Notes: generated by a model from the letters alone, not told the origin. A stretch of 64,000 nucleotides of DNA from Roseburia hominis (GCA_021771815.1 JAETOE010000005.1:124001-188000); one strand, 5' to 3'. Positions 15,564 to 25,369 are shown, counted from the stretch's first letter. Made by a program: numbers and translations.

Positions 15564-16271
15564 ATGACGAAGAAAATAGATATCATGGGAATCGGACTGG
15601 ACAATTACACCGTTCGCGAAGCGGTGATGCAGGTCGAGACCTATTTAAGCGGCGATACGCTGAACACAGTTGAAAGCGTTTCCATGCATATGCTGACCGA
15701 GTCTGAGAATGATCCGGTGGTGCGTGAGGTGCTGTCGGCGCTCGACCTTGCAGTCATTGGTGAAAAAGAGATTATACAGGCGGCAGGCGTTCCGACGATG
15801 CAGCGTATACAGGAGACTGAGGAGAATGATTTCACGTATGAATTCTTCAGGCGAATCGAGCGCAATAAGAAGAGCGTATTTCTGCTCGGGGAGACGGAGC
15901 ACAGAATCGCAGGCATAAAGCGGGAACTAAAGGAGACGTTTCCGAAGCTGGTGTTTGCCGGAGAGTACGCTCTCGAGAATTGTGTCGGCGATTTGGAGGC
16001 GGTCATCAATGAGATGAACGCGATGACGCCCGATATTATTGTGTCGATTCTTCCGACGCCGCTGCAGGAACATTTTTTTGCGGAACATAAGGATAAAATG
16101 AGTGCGACGATCTGGTATGGAATGGGAGAGTTTGGAATCCATGGCAGAAGGAATGGCATAGGGAGCTTCTTCCGCAGCCGAATGCATCTTGGAAAGCTAA
16201 AGAACAGCATGAGTAAGTATCAGAATCAGAATTCCGGGACGGCAGAGCGGGGAGAGGATGAAGCGCAGTAA
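15564..16271 (+). CDS. WecG/TagA/CpsF family glycosyltransferase
   Basis: 235 residues, GT26 family. These enzymes add N-acetylmannosamine-type sugars to undecaprenyl-linked GlcNAc (TagA in teichoic acid, WecG in enterobacterial common antigen). Family features include IMGIGLDNYT at the start, the central SVFLLGETEHRIAGIKREL, and PDIIVSILPTPLQEHFFAEHK. The GxP-Q motif region is intact. The C-terminal 25 residues are polar and probably disordered or membrane-apposed. The stop overlaps the next ATG (TAATG), so it is cotranscribed and translationally coupled with the YitT gene. The acceptor is unknown. Confidence 0.85.
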   Translation: MTKKIDIMGIGLDNYTVREAVMQVETYLSGDTLNTVESVSMHMLTESENDPVVREVLSALDLAVIGEKEIIQAAGVPTMQRIQETEENDFTYEFFRRIERNKKSVFLLGETEHRIAGIKRELKETFPKLVFAGEYALENCVGDLEAVINEMNAMTPDIIVSILPTPLQEHFFAEHKDKMSATIWYGMGEFGIHGRRNGIGSFFRSRMHLGKLKNSMSKYQNQNSGTAERGEDEAQ

Positions 16272-17149
16272 TGCAGACATTTTGGTATCGACAGTCAAAA
16301 ATATGGGATTGGTTCCTGCTTGTGATCGGAACGGGGCTGGTGGCGGTGAGCATCCAGTGTGTATATGATCCGATCCGGCTGGTAACGGGAGGGTTCACCG
16401 GACTTTCCATTATTGTAAAGGAGATAACGGGCAGCGTGATACCGGGCGGCATACCGCTCTGGCTCACGAATCTGGCGCTTAACATTCCCATTTTTTTGAT
16501 CGCCTATAAGGTGAAGGGGAAACGCTTCATCGGAAGGACGCTGGTCGGTACTTTTTTATTGTCCGCGTGGCTTTATGTCATTCCGTCTGTTGATGTGATG
16601 GGAGGAGACTATATTCTTGCGGTGCTCTTTGGCGGTGTGACCGACGGAGTGGGAATGGGTCTTGTGCTGCTTGCGAAGGCGACGACCGGAGGAACGGATA
16701 TGGTGGCGACGCTGATTCAACACCATGTCCGCCATTATTCGATCGTACAGATCATGCAGGTGTTAGACGGGCTGATCGTACTGGGCGGTCTGTATGTTTT
16801 TGGCGTGCACGCAGCGCTTTATGCAATCGTGGCGATTTTTGTTACAAGCAAAGTTTCGGATACGCTGCTGGAAGGTCTGAAATTCTCGAAGGCGGCATAT
16901 ATCATCACGGACGAATACGAGCTTGTGGCAAAAAAGATTATGGAGGAGTTTGAGCGGGGCGTGACAGGGCTACATGCGCGCGGCATGTATTCCGGGCACG
17001 AGAAATGCGTGCTCTACTGTGTGGTATCGCCCAAGGAAATCGTGCGCGTGAAGGAAATGGTCGCGCAGACGGACCCGGGGGCATTTGTGATCGTGTCGGA
17101 TGCGAGAGAGGTTCTCGGGGAGGGCTTTGGAGAATATAACGGAAGTTAA
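16271..17149 (+). CDS. YitT family membrane protein (DUF161/DUF2179)
   Basis: 292 residues. The N-terminal two thirds hold five or six membrane helices, with the family motif region GGFTGLSIIVKEITG and VGMGLVLLAKATTGGTDMVA. The C-terminal soluble DUF2179 domain (about 205-285) begins KAAYIITDEYELVAKKI. Function of the family is not established. It overlaps the upstream glycosyltransferase by one base and ends before a terminator. Family call is secure. Confidence 0.92.
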   Translation: MQTFWYRQSKIWDWFLLVIGTGLVAVSIQCVYDPIRLVTGGFTGLSIIVKEITGSVIPGGIPLWLTNLALNIPIFLIAYKVKGKRFIGRTLVGTFLLSAWLYVIPSVDVMGGDYILAVLFGGVTDGVGMGLVLLAKATTGGTDMVATLIQHHVRHYSIVQIMQVLDGLIVLGGLYVFGVHAALYAIVAIFVTSKVSDTLLEGLKFSKAAYIITDEYELVAKKIMEEFERGVTGLHARGMYSGHEKCVLYCVVSPKEIVRVKEMVAQTDPGAFVIVSDAREVLGEGFGEYNGS

Positions 17150-17180
17150 AATGAGATATTTTTCTTAAAATAAAAAGAAA

Positions 17181-17226
17181 AAGGAGGAAGTGCATAAAAA
17201 ATGTGCATTTCCTCTTTCCTTTTTTG
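17181..17226 (+). terminator. Terminator after yitT
   Basis: A GAGGAAGTGCAT / ATGTGCATTTCCTC stem with an A-rich loop, followed by six T. Confidence 0.75.
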
Positions 17227-17355
17227 CTGTTTTGCATTAAAATATAAATTAGATATTTTTGTTCCGCGGACGAAGGGACTTTTTTATTGTGAAAGTTGCC
17301 CATAGACGGTCGCGCGGATATGTTTCAAGAGAAGCAAGATAAAGGAGCGAAGCTT

Positions 17356-18444
17356 ATGATTTCAAATCAAATACTTCAGAATACAATCGACGGATTAAAA
17401 GGAATCACCAGAATAGACCTCTGCATTATCGATGTGGAGGGAAAGGTACTTGCCGCGACGTTCCCGGAGGCTGAACAATATGTAGAACCCGCGCAGGCGT
17501 TCGTGGAATCACCGGCGGACAGCCAGGTGGTAAACGGCTATCAGTTCTTTAAAGTATTTGATGAGCATCAGTTAGAGTATATTCTGCTTGTGAGCGGCGA
17601 CAGCGACGACGTCTACATGGTGGGTAAAATTGCCTGTTTTCAGATACAGAATCTTCTGGTAGCATATAAGGAGAGGTTCGATAAGGACAATTTCATCAAG
17701 AACCTTCTGCTCGACAATCTTCTTCTGGTGGATATTTACAACCGTGCGAAGAAGCTGCACATTGATACCGAAGTGCGCAGAGTCGTATTCATCGTTGAGA
17801 CGAACCGCGATAAGGACGGCAATGAGCTTGAGAAGATCCGCGGTCTGTTCGGTGGCAAGACAAAGGACTTCGTGACCGCGGTAGATGAGAAGAATATTAT
17901 CGTAGTCAAAGAGGTCGGTGAGAATGAGGGCTATGACGAACTCAATAAAACGGCTGAGGTCATGGTGAATCTGTTTCGTTCGGACGCTGAGGGCGACGTG
18001 CATGTGGCGTACGGTACGATTGTAGGCGAGATCAAGGAAGTATCGCGCTCCTACAAGGAAGCGCGCATGGCGCTTGACGTCGGTAAAATTTTCTTCGAGG
18101 AGAAGGATGTAATCGCTTATTCTACGCTTGGAATCGGGCGTCTGATTTATCAGCTTCCAATTCCTCTGTGCAAGATGTTCATCAAGGAGATTTTTGACAA
18201 TAAATCCCCGGATGATTTTGATGAGGAGACGCTTACGACGATCAATAAGTTCTTCGAGAACAGCCTGAACGTGTCTGAGACATCGAGACAGCTTTATATT
18301 CACCGCAATACGTTAGTTTACCGTCTCGATAAGCTGCAGAAGAGCACCGGGCTTGATTTGCGTGTATTCGAAGATGCGATTACCTTTAAGATCGCGCTTA
18401 TGGTCGTAAAGTACATGAAGTATATGGAGAGCCTCGATTATTAA
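17356..18444 (+). CDS. CdaR/PucR-type transcriptional regulator
   Basis: 362 residues from ATG 17356, chosen for AAAGGAG just before it (the frame is open from 17296). The N-terminal sensor (about 1-110) begins NQILQNTIDGLKGITRIDLCIID, like the sugar-diacid recognition domain of CdaR. A middle GGDEF-like degenerate region follows. The C-terminal PucR helix-turn-helix reads NVSETSRQLYIHRNTLVYRLDKL (about 310-335). It lies just upstream of ftsEX on the same strand, with 123 bases between. Its ligand is unknown, and there is no diacid pathway nearby, so the usual label should be read as family only. Confidence 0.85.
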   Translation: MISNQILQNTIDGLKGITRIDLCIIDVEGKVLAATFPEAEQYVEPAQAFVESPADSQVVNGYQFFKVFDEHQLEYILLVSGDSDDVYMVGKIACFQIQNLLVAYKERFDKDNFIKNLLLDNLLLVDIYNRAKKLHIDTEVRRVVFIVETNRDKDGNELEKIRGLFGGKTKDFVTAVDEKNIIVVKEVGENEGYDELNKTAEVMVNLFRSDAEGDVHVAYGTIVGEIKEVSRSYKEARMALDVGKIFFEEKDVIAYSTLGIGRLIYQLPIPLCKMFIKEIFDNKSPDDFDEETLTTINKFFENSLNVSETSRQLYIHRNTLVYRLDKLQKSTGLDLRVFEDAITFKIALMVVKYMKYMESLDY

Positions 18445-18567
18445 AATTTTCTTAAGACGCAGAAAGGTATTGCAACAAAAGCGTGTGTTGGCTAGACTAT
18501 ATAGTTAGAGACGAGATATGGTAAGTCTGCCGTCCGGCGGATTTGGATACAGAAATGAGGTAAGTTC

Positions 18568-19323
18568 ATGATAAAGTTAGAGCATGTCAGCAAGTCGTAT
18601 TCTGCGGGGATTCCTGCACTTAATGACGTGAATCTTAACATCGAAGAAGGAGAGTTCGTATTCGTTGTCGGCGACAGCGGTTCCGGCAAGTCAACACTGA
18701 TCAAGCTCCTGCTCAAGGAGCTTGAACCGACATCAGGAACTATTACGATTAACGGCAGGAAATTAAATAAGATAAAAAGAAGGCAAATCCCGAAATTCCG
18801 CCGCAATATAGGAGTGGTATTTCAGGATTTCCGATTGTTAAAGGATAGAAATATTTATGACAATGTTGCGTTTGCGCAGAAGGTCATCGGGGAGTCCAAC
18901 CGTTCCATCAAGAAGAACGTACCGTCCATGCTGTCGCTGGTAGGACTGGCAGCGAAGTACCGTTCTTATCCGCGTCAGCTTTCCGGCGGTGAGCAGCAGC
19001 GTGTCGCGATCGCGCGTGCACTGATCAATAAGCCGAAGATTCTTCTGGCGGACGAGCCTACGGGTAATCTCGATGCGAACAATGCGTGGGAGATTATGAA
19101 GCTCATGGAGGAAATTAATGAGCAGGGAACGACGGTCGTTGTTGTAACGCACAATCTTGAGATTGTAAAAGCGATGAATAAGCGCGTTATCACGATGCAG
19201 AAGGGTGTCGTCGTGGATGACACCGGAGCAGGTGAGAGCACGGATACCTCTTACGACAGGGACGATGATCTGTTTGATGATGTTTTACTGGACGACGAGG
19301 GGGATGACGACTATGCGGATTAG
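18568..19323 (+). CDS. ftsE: Cell-division ABC ATPase FtsE
   Basis: Cytoplasmic ATPase of the FtsEX complex that controls peptidoglycan hydrolases at the septum. Walker [10 protein letters not shown] is at residues 34-42, signature LSGGEQQR near 140, and Walker [13 protein letters not shown]. The enzyme core ends near 218; a strongly acidic tail of about 34 residues (many Asp/Glu, including DDDLFDD) makes it 251 residues against about 228 usually. The ftsX ATG lies inside the last codons (11-base overlap). Identification is very secure; the tail is unusual. Confidence 0.96.
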   Translation: MIKLEHVSKSYSAGIPALNDVNLNIEEGEFVFVVGDSGSGKSTLIKLLLKELEPTSGTITINGRKLNKIKRRQIPKFRRNIGVVFQDFRLLKDRNIYDNVAFAQKVIGESNRSIKKNVPSMLSLVGLAAKYRSYPRQLSGGEQQRVAIARALINKPKILLADEPTGNLDANNAWEIMKLMEEINEQGTTVVVVTHNLEIVKAMNKRVITMQKGVVVDDTGAGESTDTSYDRDDDLFDDVLLDDEGDDDYAD

Positions 19324-20221
19324 CACTTTTTTCTATACAATCAAACAGGGAATCGTAAATATCTGGAAGAATAAGCTGTTCTCGCTGGCGTCGATTGCGA
19401 CGATGACGGCTTGCATTTTCCTGTTTGGTCTGTTCTACATGATCGTGACGAATTTTCAATCCATGGTAAGGGATGCGGAAGCGGGAGTTGCCGTTACGGT
19501 TCTGTTTGATACCGGTATTTCGGAGCAGCGGATCGAGGAGATTGGCGAGTTGATTGACGCGCGCGTGGAGGTGTCGCACTATGATTATACCTCTGCGGAT
19601 GAAGCGTGGGACTACTTTAAGGATATTTACTTTGAGGGCGATGAAGCGGCGGCGGAAGGCTTTGCGGAGGACAACCCGCTTGCGAATTCTGCCAGCTATT
19701 CCATCTATATGAATGACATTTCCATGCAGGATACACTTGTGACCTATCTTCAGTCGATCGACGGGGTGCGTGAGGTCAAGCAGTCTACCATGGTGGCGAA
19801 TACGCTGACCGATTTTAACAGTCTGATCGGTTATATTTCGGCGGGAATCATCCTGATTCTGCTCGGCGTTGCGGTATTTCTCATCAGCAACACGATCACG
19901 GTCGGCATCTCGGTGCGACGGGAGGAGATTGGAATCATGAAGCTGATTGGAGCGACGGACTATTTCGTGCGCGCGCCGTTTATAGTAGAGGGTATTGTCA
20001 TCGGGCTGATCGGAGCGGCGATTCCACTCGGCATTCTGTATGTGCTGTATGACAAGGTGATTGTATATATCACAGATAAATTCCAGTTTATCGGAAATAT
20101 GATGAATTTTCTGACAGCGGAGGAAGTATTTCATACGCTGGTGCCGGTGGCGCTGATTCTGGGCGTCGGCATTGGATTCCTCGGAAGCCGGATTACGATT
20201 CGCAAGCATTTAAAGGTATAA
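19313..20221 (+). CDS. ftsX: Cell-division ABC permease FtsX
   Basis: 302 residues starting [21 protein letters not shown] at ATG 19313, inside the end of ftsE; the open frame extends further upstream but that part is out-of-frame ftsE. One N-terminal helix (about 22-42), a large extracellular loop (about 45-170) that should contact the hydrolase activator, and three C-terminal helices (about 175-205, 225-250, 270-292). The NTITVGISVRREEIGIMKLIGA motif is the FtsX/MacB-type coupling region. It is followed 1 base later by its probable partner, an EnvC/PcsB-like protein. Confidence 0.95.
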   Translation: MRISTFFYTIKQGIVNIWKNKLFSLASIATMTACIFLFGLFYMIVTNFQSMVRDAEAGVAVTVLFDTGISEQRIEEIGELIDARVEVSHYDYTSADEAWDYFKDIYFEGDEAAAEGFAEDNPLANSASYSIYMNDISMQDTLVTYLQSIDGVREVKQSTMVANTLTDFNSLIGYISAGIILILLGVAVFLISNTITVGISVRREEIGIMKLIGATDYFVRAPFIVEGIVIGLIGAAIPLGILYVLYDKVIVYITDKFQFIGNMMNFLTAEEVFHTLVPVALILGVGIGFLGSRITIRKHLKV

Positions 20222-20222
20222 T

Positions 20223-21437
20223 ATGAAGAGAAAGAGATTATTACGACGGGTGACGGCGATTGGTCTTGTAATTCTGCTCGGCGCAGGGATGTCGCTTACG
20301 GCGCAGGCAGCTTCGGCAAAGAGCGGGAGCGGAAGTTCACAGGCGTCACAGTCCTTAAAGGAAGCGCAGGACGAGAAGGAGCAGCTCGAGAAAGCGTTGA
20401 AGGAAGCGCAGGATACGATCGCTGATTTAAAAGAGTCCAAGGGAAATATCGAGTCCAAGGTGGCGGAACTGAATCAGCAGCTTATTAATATTTCGGCGCG
20501 GATTACGGATCTTGAAAACCAGCTTGTCGCAAAGAGCCAGGATATTCTGGATACGCAGGAGGAGCTTGAGACGGCAAAGGAGACGGAAGCACAGCAGTAT
20601 GAGGATATGAAGATGCGCATACAGTTCATGTATGAGAACGGTCAGGATTCTTATCTTGAAGTGCTGCTTTCCTCCCGTGATATTTCGGAATTTTTGAACT
20701 CGGCGGAGTATATTGCGCAGATTCAGAATTATGACAGACAAAAGCTTACAGAGTATCAGAATACGGTTGAGATGATTACGAATCTGGAAGCGCAGCTTGA
20801 ACAGGACTATGCCGATTTACAGGCGCTCAAGGAGACGGTGGAGAACGACAAGGCGACGGTGGCGGCTATGATGCGTCAGAAGGAGTCGGAGCTCGCGGGG
20901 CTTACGGATGATATCGCGGATGCGCAGAGCGAGGCGGATTATTACGCGGCGGAGATTCAGGCACAGGAAGAACTGATTGCGGCGATTAAGCGGGCGGAGG
21001 CGGAGAAGGCCGCGGCGGGGATCGTGGACAATCCGTACAGCGGCGGCGCGTTCGTGTGGCCGTGTCCGAGCAGTACCAGAGTGACGAGCGATTACGGAAC
21101 GAGAATTTCCCCGACTTCCGGGGCGTCCTCGAATCACAAAGGTATCGATATCGGAGCGGCAGGCGGAGCGGATATTGTGGCGGCGGCTCCGGGAACCGTG
21201 AAAGCTGCGTCTTACAGCAGTGCGGCGGGAAATTATGTCATGATCGATCATGGAGGCGGACTGTATACGGTATATATGCATGCGTCTTCCCTGCTGGTAT
21301 CGCCGGGACAGACGGTGACTGCCGGACAGGTGATCGCAAAGGTCGGAAGTACAGGTATTTCGACCGGAAATCATCTGCATTTTGGCGTGTCATTGAACGG
21401 AAGCTATGTCAGTCCGTGGGGATATCTGGGCGGCTGA
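20223..21437 (+). CDS. EnvC/PcsB-like murein hydrolase activator (coiled coil plus M23/LytM)
   Basis: 404 residues. Signal peptide 1-28 ends ...LTAQAASA. A long coiled coil (about 38-255, repeats of KEAQDEKEQLEKALKEAQD type) is the part that binds the FtsX loop in EnvC and PcsB. The C-terminal M23 domain (about 290-400) keeps the zinc-site residues: HKGIDIG (His, Asp), YMHASSL and HLHFGVS. It may therefore be an active endopeptidase, unlike E. coli EnvC, whose LytM domain is degenerate. The position directly after ftsEX, plus the coiled coil, makes the septal role a strong inference. Confidence 0.92.
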   Translation: MKRKRLLRRVTAIGLVILLGAGMSLTAQAASAKSGSGSSQASQSLKEAQDEKEQLEKALKEAQDTIADLKESKGNIESKVAELNQQLINISARITDLENQLVAKSQDILDTQEELETAKETEAQQYEDMKMRIQFMYENGQDSYLEVLLSSRDISEFLNSAEYIAQIQNYDRQKLTEYQNTVEMITNLEAQLEQDYADLQALKETVENDKATVAAMMRQKESELAGLTDDIADAQSEADYYAAEIQAQEELIAAIKRAEAEKAAAGIVDNPYSGGAFVWPCPSSTRVTSDYGTRISPTSGASSNHKGIDIGAAGGADIVAAAPGTVKAASYSSAAGNYVMIDHGGGLYTVYMHASSLLVSPGQTVTAGQVIAKVGSTGISTGNHLHFGVSLNGSYVSPWGYLGG

Positions 21438-21438
21438 T

Positions 21439-21469
21439 AAAATTCCCTGTCTTTGGACAGGGAATTTTT
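21439..21469 (+). terminator. Terminator after the envC-like gene
   Basis: AAAATTCCCTGTC / GACAGGGAATTTT perfect stem with loop TTTG, ending in T5. Confidence 0.88.
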
Positions 21470-21586
21470 ACATATACATATGTTGTGCATTATGGAATTG
21501 CATCGTATCCGTGAAGACATGAAACGCAGACGCGGTACGTGGATATGCGCGCGGATGTGCGCAGAGTGAAAGGTGTGGTTGGTAAT

Positions 21587-22942
21587 ATGGATGAACAGAG
21601 AGGAACATGGGGAAATACCGGGATGTCGAGCGGCACAGAGATGTCAGCAGGGGCAGGAGCACAGCCCGGTACAGGTATGAATGGAGGTATGGGAACGCTG
21701 CATGGAGAGGGAAAGCAAAACGGAGGCGGATTCGGGCGCGGACTTTGTCTCGGAATTGCGGGAACACTTCTTGTCGGGGCGCTCGGCACATTTATCGTCT
21801 GCCGCATGACGGGCAGCCAGATCATCATTGCGGGCGGGGGAGCAGGGCGCGCGGGCAGTGTGGATTCCGTGCTGGATGCGGAAGCTGTCGCCAAGGTCAA
21901 CGAGCTTGCCGCCTACATTGACTTATATTATTATGATGATACGGATGAGGAGGATTTGAAGAACGGGCTGTACGCAGGACTGCTCGAGGGGCTTTCGGAT
22001 AAATATTCCGTGTATTATACGGCGGATGAGTATGCCGATACACAGGTCAGCATGACGGGACAGTATTACGGCATCGGCGCGGGGCTGGCGCAGGACAAGG
22101 AGACAATGGTAGTCACGGTTTCCAAGGTGTATGAGGGGACGCCGTCGGAGGCAGCAGGGCTTCGGGCGGAGGATGTCATCTTGTCCGTGGACGACACCGA
22201 GGCGACTTCGATGGAACTTACGGAGCTTGTGAAGCTCATTCGGGGAGATGCGGGGACAACGGTTCATCTGGAAATCTACCGTCCTTCGACGGGGGAGGAT
22301 CTTTCCTTTGATGTGGAGCGTGCGGATGTGACGCTGCCGAGCGTGGCGTCTGAGATGCTGACGGATCAGATTGGTTATATTCGTATTGAATCCTTTGAGA
22401 AGGAGACGGCAACACAGTTCGAGACGGCGCTTGCCGATCTAAAAGGGCAGGGAATGACCGCGCTGGTCGTTGATCTGCGCTATAACGGCGGCGGGCTTGT
22501 GGATGCGGTCGTGCAGATTCTGGATGATATTTTACCGGAAGGGCTGATCGTCTACACGGAGGATAAGAACGGCAGCCGGCAGGAATACAAGTCGAGCGGG
22601 GACACACATTTTGATTATCCGATGGCGGTGCTCGTCAATCAGGACAGCGCCAGTGCGTCGGAGATTTTTGCGGGCGCGATCAAGGATTATCACTACGGCA
22701 CATTAATCGGTACGACGACCTACGGAAAAGGAATTGTGCAGAGCGTATTTCCGCTTTCGGACGGGGACGCTGTGAAGCTGACGACGGCAAAATACTTTAC
22801 GCCGAACGGCAATTACATTCACGGGGTGGGAATCGAACCGGACATTGAGCTGGAATACGAATATTTAGACCCCGACGGAGAAGAGTACGAGATGCAATAT
22901 GATAACCAGATTCAAAAGGCGATTGAGGTACTTGGAGAATAA
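21587..22942 (+). CDS. ctpA: C-terminal processing peptidase (S41, CtpA/CtpB-like)
   Basis: 451 residues from ATG 21587 (an alternative ATG is at 21539). A Gly/Met/Thr-rich cytoplasmic tail of about 50 residues precedes one membrane helix (about 53-75). The PDZ domain lies at about 150-225 (TVSKVYEGTPSEAAGLRAEDVILSVDD). The peptidase domain has the nucleophile in QDSASASEIFAGAI (Ser near 353) and the general-base Lys in TYGKGIVQS (near 379). It probably trims or activates cell-surface proteins, possibly the upstream septal hydrolase, though that link is only positional. The low-complexity N-terminus is unusual. Confidence 0.92.
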   Translation: MDEQRGTWGNTGMSSGTEMSAGAGAQPGTGMNGGMGTLHGEGKQNGGGFGRGLCLGIAGTLLVGALGTFIVCRMTGSQIIIAGGGAGRAGSVDSVLDAEAVAKVNELAAYIDLYYYDDTDEEDLKNGLYAGLLEGLSDKYSVYYTADEYADTQVSMTGQYYGIGAGLAQDKETMVVTVSKVYEGTPSEAAGLRAEDVILSVDDTEATSMELTELVKLIRGDAGTTVHLEIYRPSTGEDLSFDVERADVTLPSVASEMLTDQIGYIRIESFEKETATQFETALADLKGQGMTALVVDLRYNGGGLVDAVVQILDDILPEGLIVYTEDKNGSRQEYKSSGDTHFDYPMAVLVNQDSASASEIFAGAIKDYHYGTLIGTTTYGKGIVQSVFPLSDGDAVKLTTAKYFTPNGNYIHGVGIEPDIELEYEYLDPDGEEYEMQYDNQIQKAIEVLGE

Positions 22943-22948
22943 GAACAC

Positions 22949-23464
22949 ATGAAGAAATTGTTTTACCGCATTGTAACAGGACTGCTTCTTGCAGGCTGGA
23001 TGTGTATCATTTTTCGCTTTTCGGCGCAGCCGGCGGTGGAGTCGGAGCAGGTGAGCGGCTCCGTCTCCTACCGGATGGTGGAAGTCTACTGTGAGATGTT
23101 TCATAAGGAATTGACGCAGAGCCGGATGGATGCGCTGGCGGGGGCGATCGATTATCCGATCCGCAAGGCGGCGCACATGACGGAGTATGCAGCAATGGGG
23201 ATTTTAGCGTTTGCATTTTTGGCAGGATATATGCAGAAAAATGCAAAAACCTACCTCACAGCGCTTCTTATAGCGGCACTTTATGCAACATCGGATGAGA
23301 TTCACCAGCTTTTTGTGCCGGGGCGCGCGGGAAAATTTACCGACGTCTGCATTGATACCATGGGCGCGCTGCTCGGTCTGCTCGCCCTTTTCCTTCTGCA
23401 AAAATTGTGGGAAAGGATTGCGAAAAGAAGAAGCTTACATTACAATAAAAGCATATTAAAATGA
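22949..23464 (+). CDS. VanZ-like family membrane protein
   Basis: 171 residues with three or four membrane helices (about 5-22, 75-95, 103-117, 138-155). The VanZ signature is present: FRFSAQPAVES near 25, RKAAHMTEYAAMG near 73, and SDEIHQLFVPGRAGKFTDVCIDTMGALLG near 115. VanZ from glycopeptide-resistance transposons gives low-level teicoplanin resistance; the chromosomal members have no established function, and no van genes are nearby. It is 6 bases from ctpA and 13 bases before prfB, so all three are likely cotranscribed. Confidence 0.88.
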   Translation: MKKLFYRIVTGLLLAGWMCIIFRFSAQPAVESEQVSGSVSYRMVEVYCEMFHKELTQSRMDALAGAIDYPIRKAAHMTEYAAMGILAFAFLAGYMQKNAKTYLTALLIAALYATSDEIHQLFVPGRAGKFTDVCIDTMGALLGLLALFLLQKLWERIAKRRSLHYNKSILK

Positions 23465-23477
23465 AAGAGGTGATACT

Positions 23478-24615
23478 GTGGTAGAGCTTGATCAATTTAA
23501 AGTGACCCTGAATTCTTACAGGGAACCGCTGCAGGAAGTGAGGGATTCACTTTGACCTGGTAAATAAAGAGCAGAAGATCCAGGAGTTAGAGCGGGAAAT
23601 GGAAGCGCCGGATTTTTGGGATAATCCGGAGACTTCACAGAAGAAAATGAAAGAATTAAAGAGCATGAAGGATGATGTCGAGACGTATGCTTCTTTAAAG
23701 ACACAGTTCGAGGATATAGAGACGTTGATCGAGATGGGATATGAGGAGAACGACGCTTCTCTGATCCCGGAGATTGAGGAGACACTGAACGAATTTGTAC
23801 AGACGTATGACGGAATACGCGCGAAGACGCTTCTTTCGGGGGAGTACGACAGCGACAATGCTATCGTTTCCCTGCACGCGGGGGCGGGCGGTACGGAGTC
23901 GTGCGACTGGGCGGCAATGCTTTATCGTATGTTCACACGCTGGGCAGCGGATAAGGGCTACACGGTGGAGGTACTCGATTCGCTCGACGGGGAGGAAGCA
24001 GGTATCAAATCCGTGACGTTTCAGGTGAACGGCGAGAATGCCTACGGCTATATGAAGTCTGAGAAGGGCGTGCACCGTCTGGTGCGCATCTCGCCTTTTA
24101 ATGCGGCAGGAAAGCGGCAGACATCCTTTGTTTCCTGCGACGTTATGCCGGATATCGAGGAGGACCTTGATATCGAGATCAACGATGACGATATCCGTAT
24201 TGACACATACCGCTCGAGCGGCGCAGGAGGTCAGCATATCAACAAGACCTCGTCGGCGATCCGTATCACGCATTTGCCGACCGGAATCGTGGTGCAGTGT
24301 CAGAATGAGCGTTCCCAGTTCCAGAACAAGGATAAGGCGATGCAGATGCTAAAGGCAAAGCTGTATCTGTTAAAGCAGCAGGAGAATGCCGAGAAAGCGG
24401 CTGGCATCCGGGGCGAGGTGACGGAGATCGGATGGGGGAATCAGATCCGTTCCTATGTCATGCAGCCGTATACGATGGTGAAGGATCATCGCACGGGTGT
24501 GGAGACGGGAAATGTAGACAGTGTGTTGGACGGCAGGATTGATCTTTTTATGAACGGCTATTTGAAATGGCTCTCTTTAGGGTGTCCGAAGGGACTTGGA
24601 GGAGATGATGAGTAG
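23478..24615 (+). CDS. prfB: Peptide chain release factor 2, programmed +1 frameshift
   Basis: Stop-codon reader for UGA/UAA. Translation starts at GTG 23478 (AGAGGTG upstream), runs 25 codons to CTT-TGA (TGA at 23553-23555), then shifts +1 to read GAC CTG from 23554 through to the TAG at 24613-24615. The slip site CTTTGAC and the upstream SD-like GTGAGGGA match the known prfB autoregulation signal. The product is 378 residues. SPF (class-specific tripeptide, in RISPFNAAG) and GAGGQHINKTSSA (catalytic GGQ) are both present. RF2 controls its own level: low RF2 favours the frameshift. Confidence 0.96.
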
Positions 24616-25369
24616 CGGATGGATCATTTTTCTTGCAATCGTTGCCGGAATCGGACTTGGCAGCTTCGTCATATATCGTAAGGTCAGGGCGAAGGTGGAG
24701 CAGGTGTCGATGGCGGCGTTTGGAACAAAAGATTTTGTAGAAGGCTATAAGAGGCAGGCGGATGCGCTTGCAGAGAGACCGAAATCTGTCTCTGCAATGA
24801 CGCGGGTCTTTGCACCGCAGATTGCAAAGGATTTTCCGGAATTCAATTTAGAGCAGTTCCGGAATAAGGCGGAGAATTTATTGGTATGTGCCCTGCAGGC
24901 GGTGTCTGCAGGGGATGCCGGACTTTTAAAAGGTGGGTCGGGGGAACTTTGGCAGCAGGTGGAAAACCAGATCGAAGGGAACCGTGCGGCGGGAGTCCGT
25001 GAGATCTACCGCGATATCAAGGTGCATCAGACGGAGATTTCCGATTACCGGAAGAAGGACGGCAAGTGCGTCATCACGTTTCAGAGCGCGGTGGAGCATT
25101 ATCATTATAAGGAAAAGGACGGCAGCGTCACATGGGGCGACGCCGAGCGGAAGCAGCAGACGAAGTATAATTCTGAACTTGTGTATATACAGGATGCGGC
25201 GCGTATGGGAGCAGGAAATGCCGTGGGAACGACGTGCCCGAACTGCGGCGCACCGATTACGAACCTTGGAAATATGCGCTGTGAGTACTGCGGTTCGGGG
25301 ATCACACCGGTGGATGAGAAGGTGTGGACGCTGCAGCAGTATTACGAGGTGGATTATCACCGCATCTAA
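24608..25369 (+). CDS. Tim44-like membrane protein with C-terminal zinc ribbon
   Basis: 253 residues from ATG 24608; GGAGG at 24598-24602 fits it better than ATG 24605, and it overlaps the prfB stop. One N-terminal helix (about 4-23). The central region (about 60-190) has the Tim44/MBA1-like pattern (FAPQIAKDFPEFNLEQFRNKAENLLVCALQAV, then EIYRDIKVHQTEI). A zinc ribbon CPNCGAP...CEYCGS lies at about 201-222. It is the first gene of an operon with SPFH, TFIIB-ribbon and TPM proteins. Exact function unknown; Tim44-like domains bind membrane-associated partners. Confidence 0.75.
   Translation: MSSGWIIFLAIVAGIGLGSFVIYRKVRAKVEQVSMAAFGTKDFVEGYKRQADALAERPKSVSAMTRVFAPQIAKDFPEFNLEQFRNKAENLLVCALQAVSAGDAGLLKGGSGELWQQVENQIEGNRAAGVREIYRDIKVHQTEISDYRKKDGKCVITFQSAVEHYHYKEKDGSVTWGDAERKQQTKYNSELVYIQDAARMGAGNAVGTTCPNCGAPITNLGNMRCEYCGSGITPVDEKVWTLQQYYEVDYHRI

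Noticed and set aside
19190..20209. 339-residue minus-strand frame opposite ftsX
   Set aside because: Shadow of ftsX; His/Arg-rich nonsense composition, no start signals.
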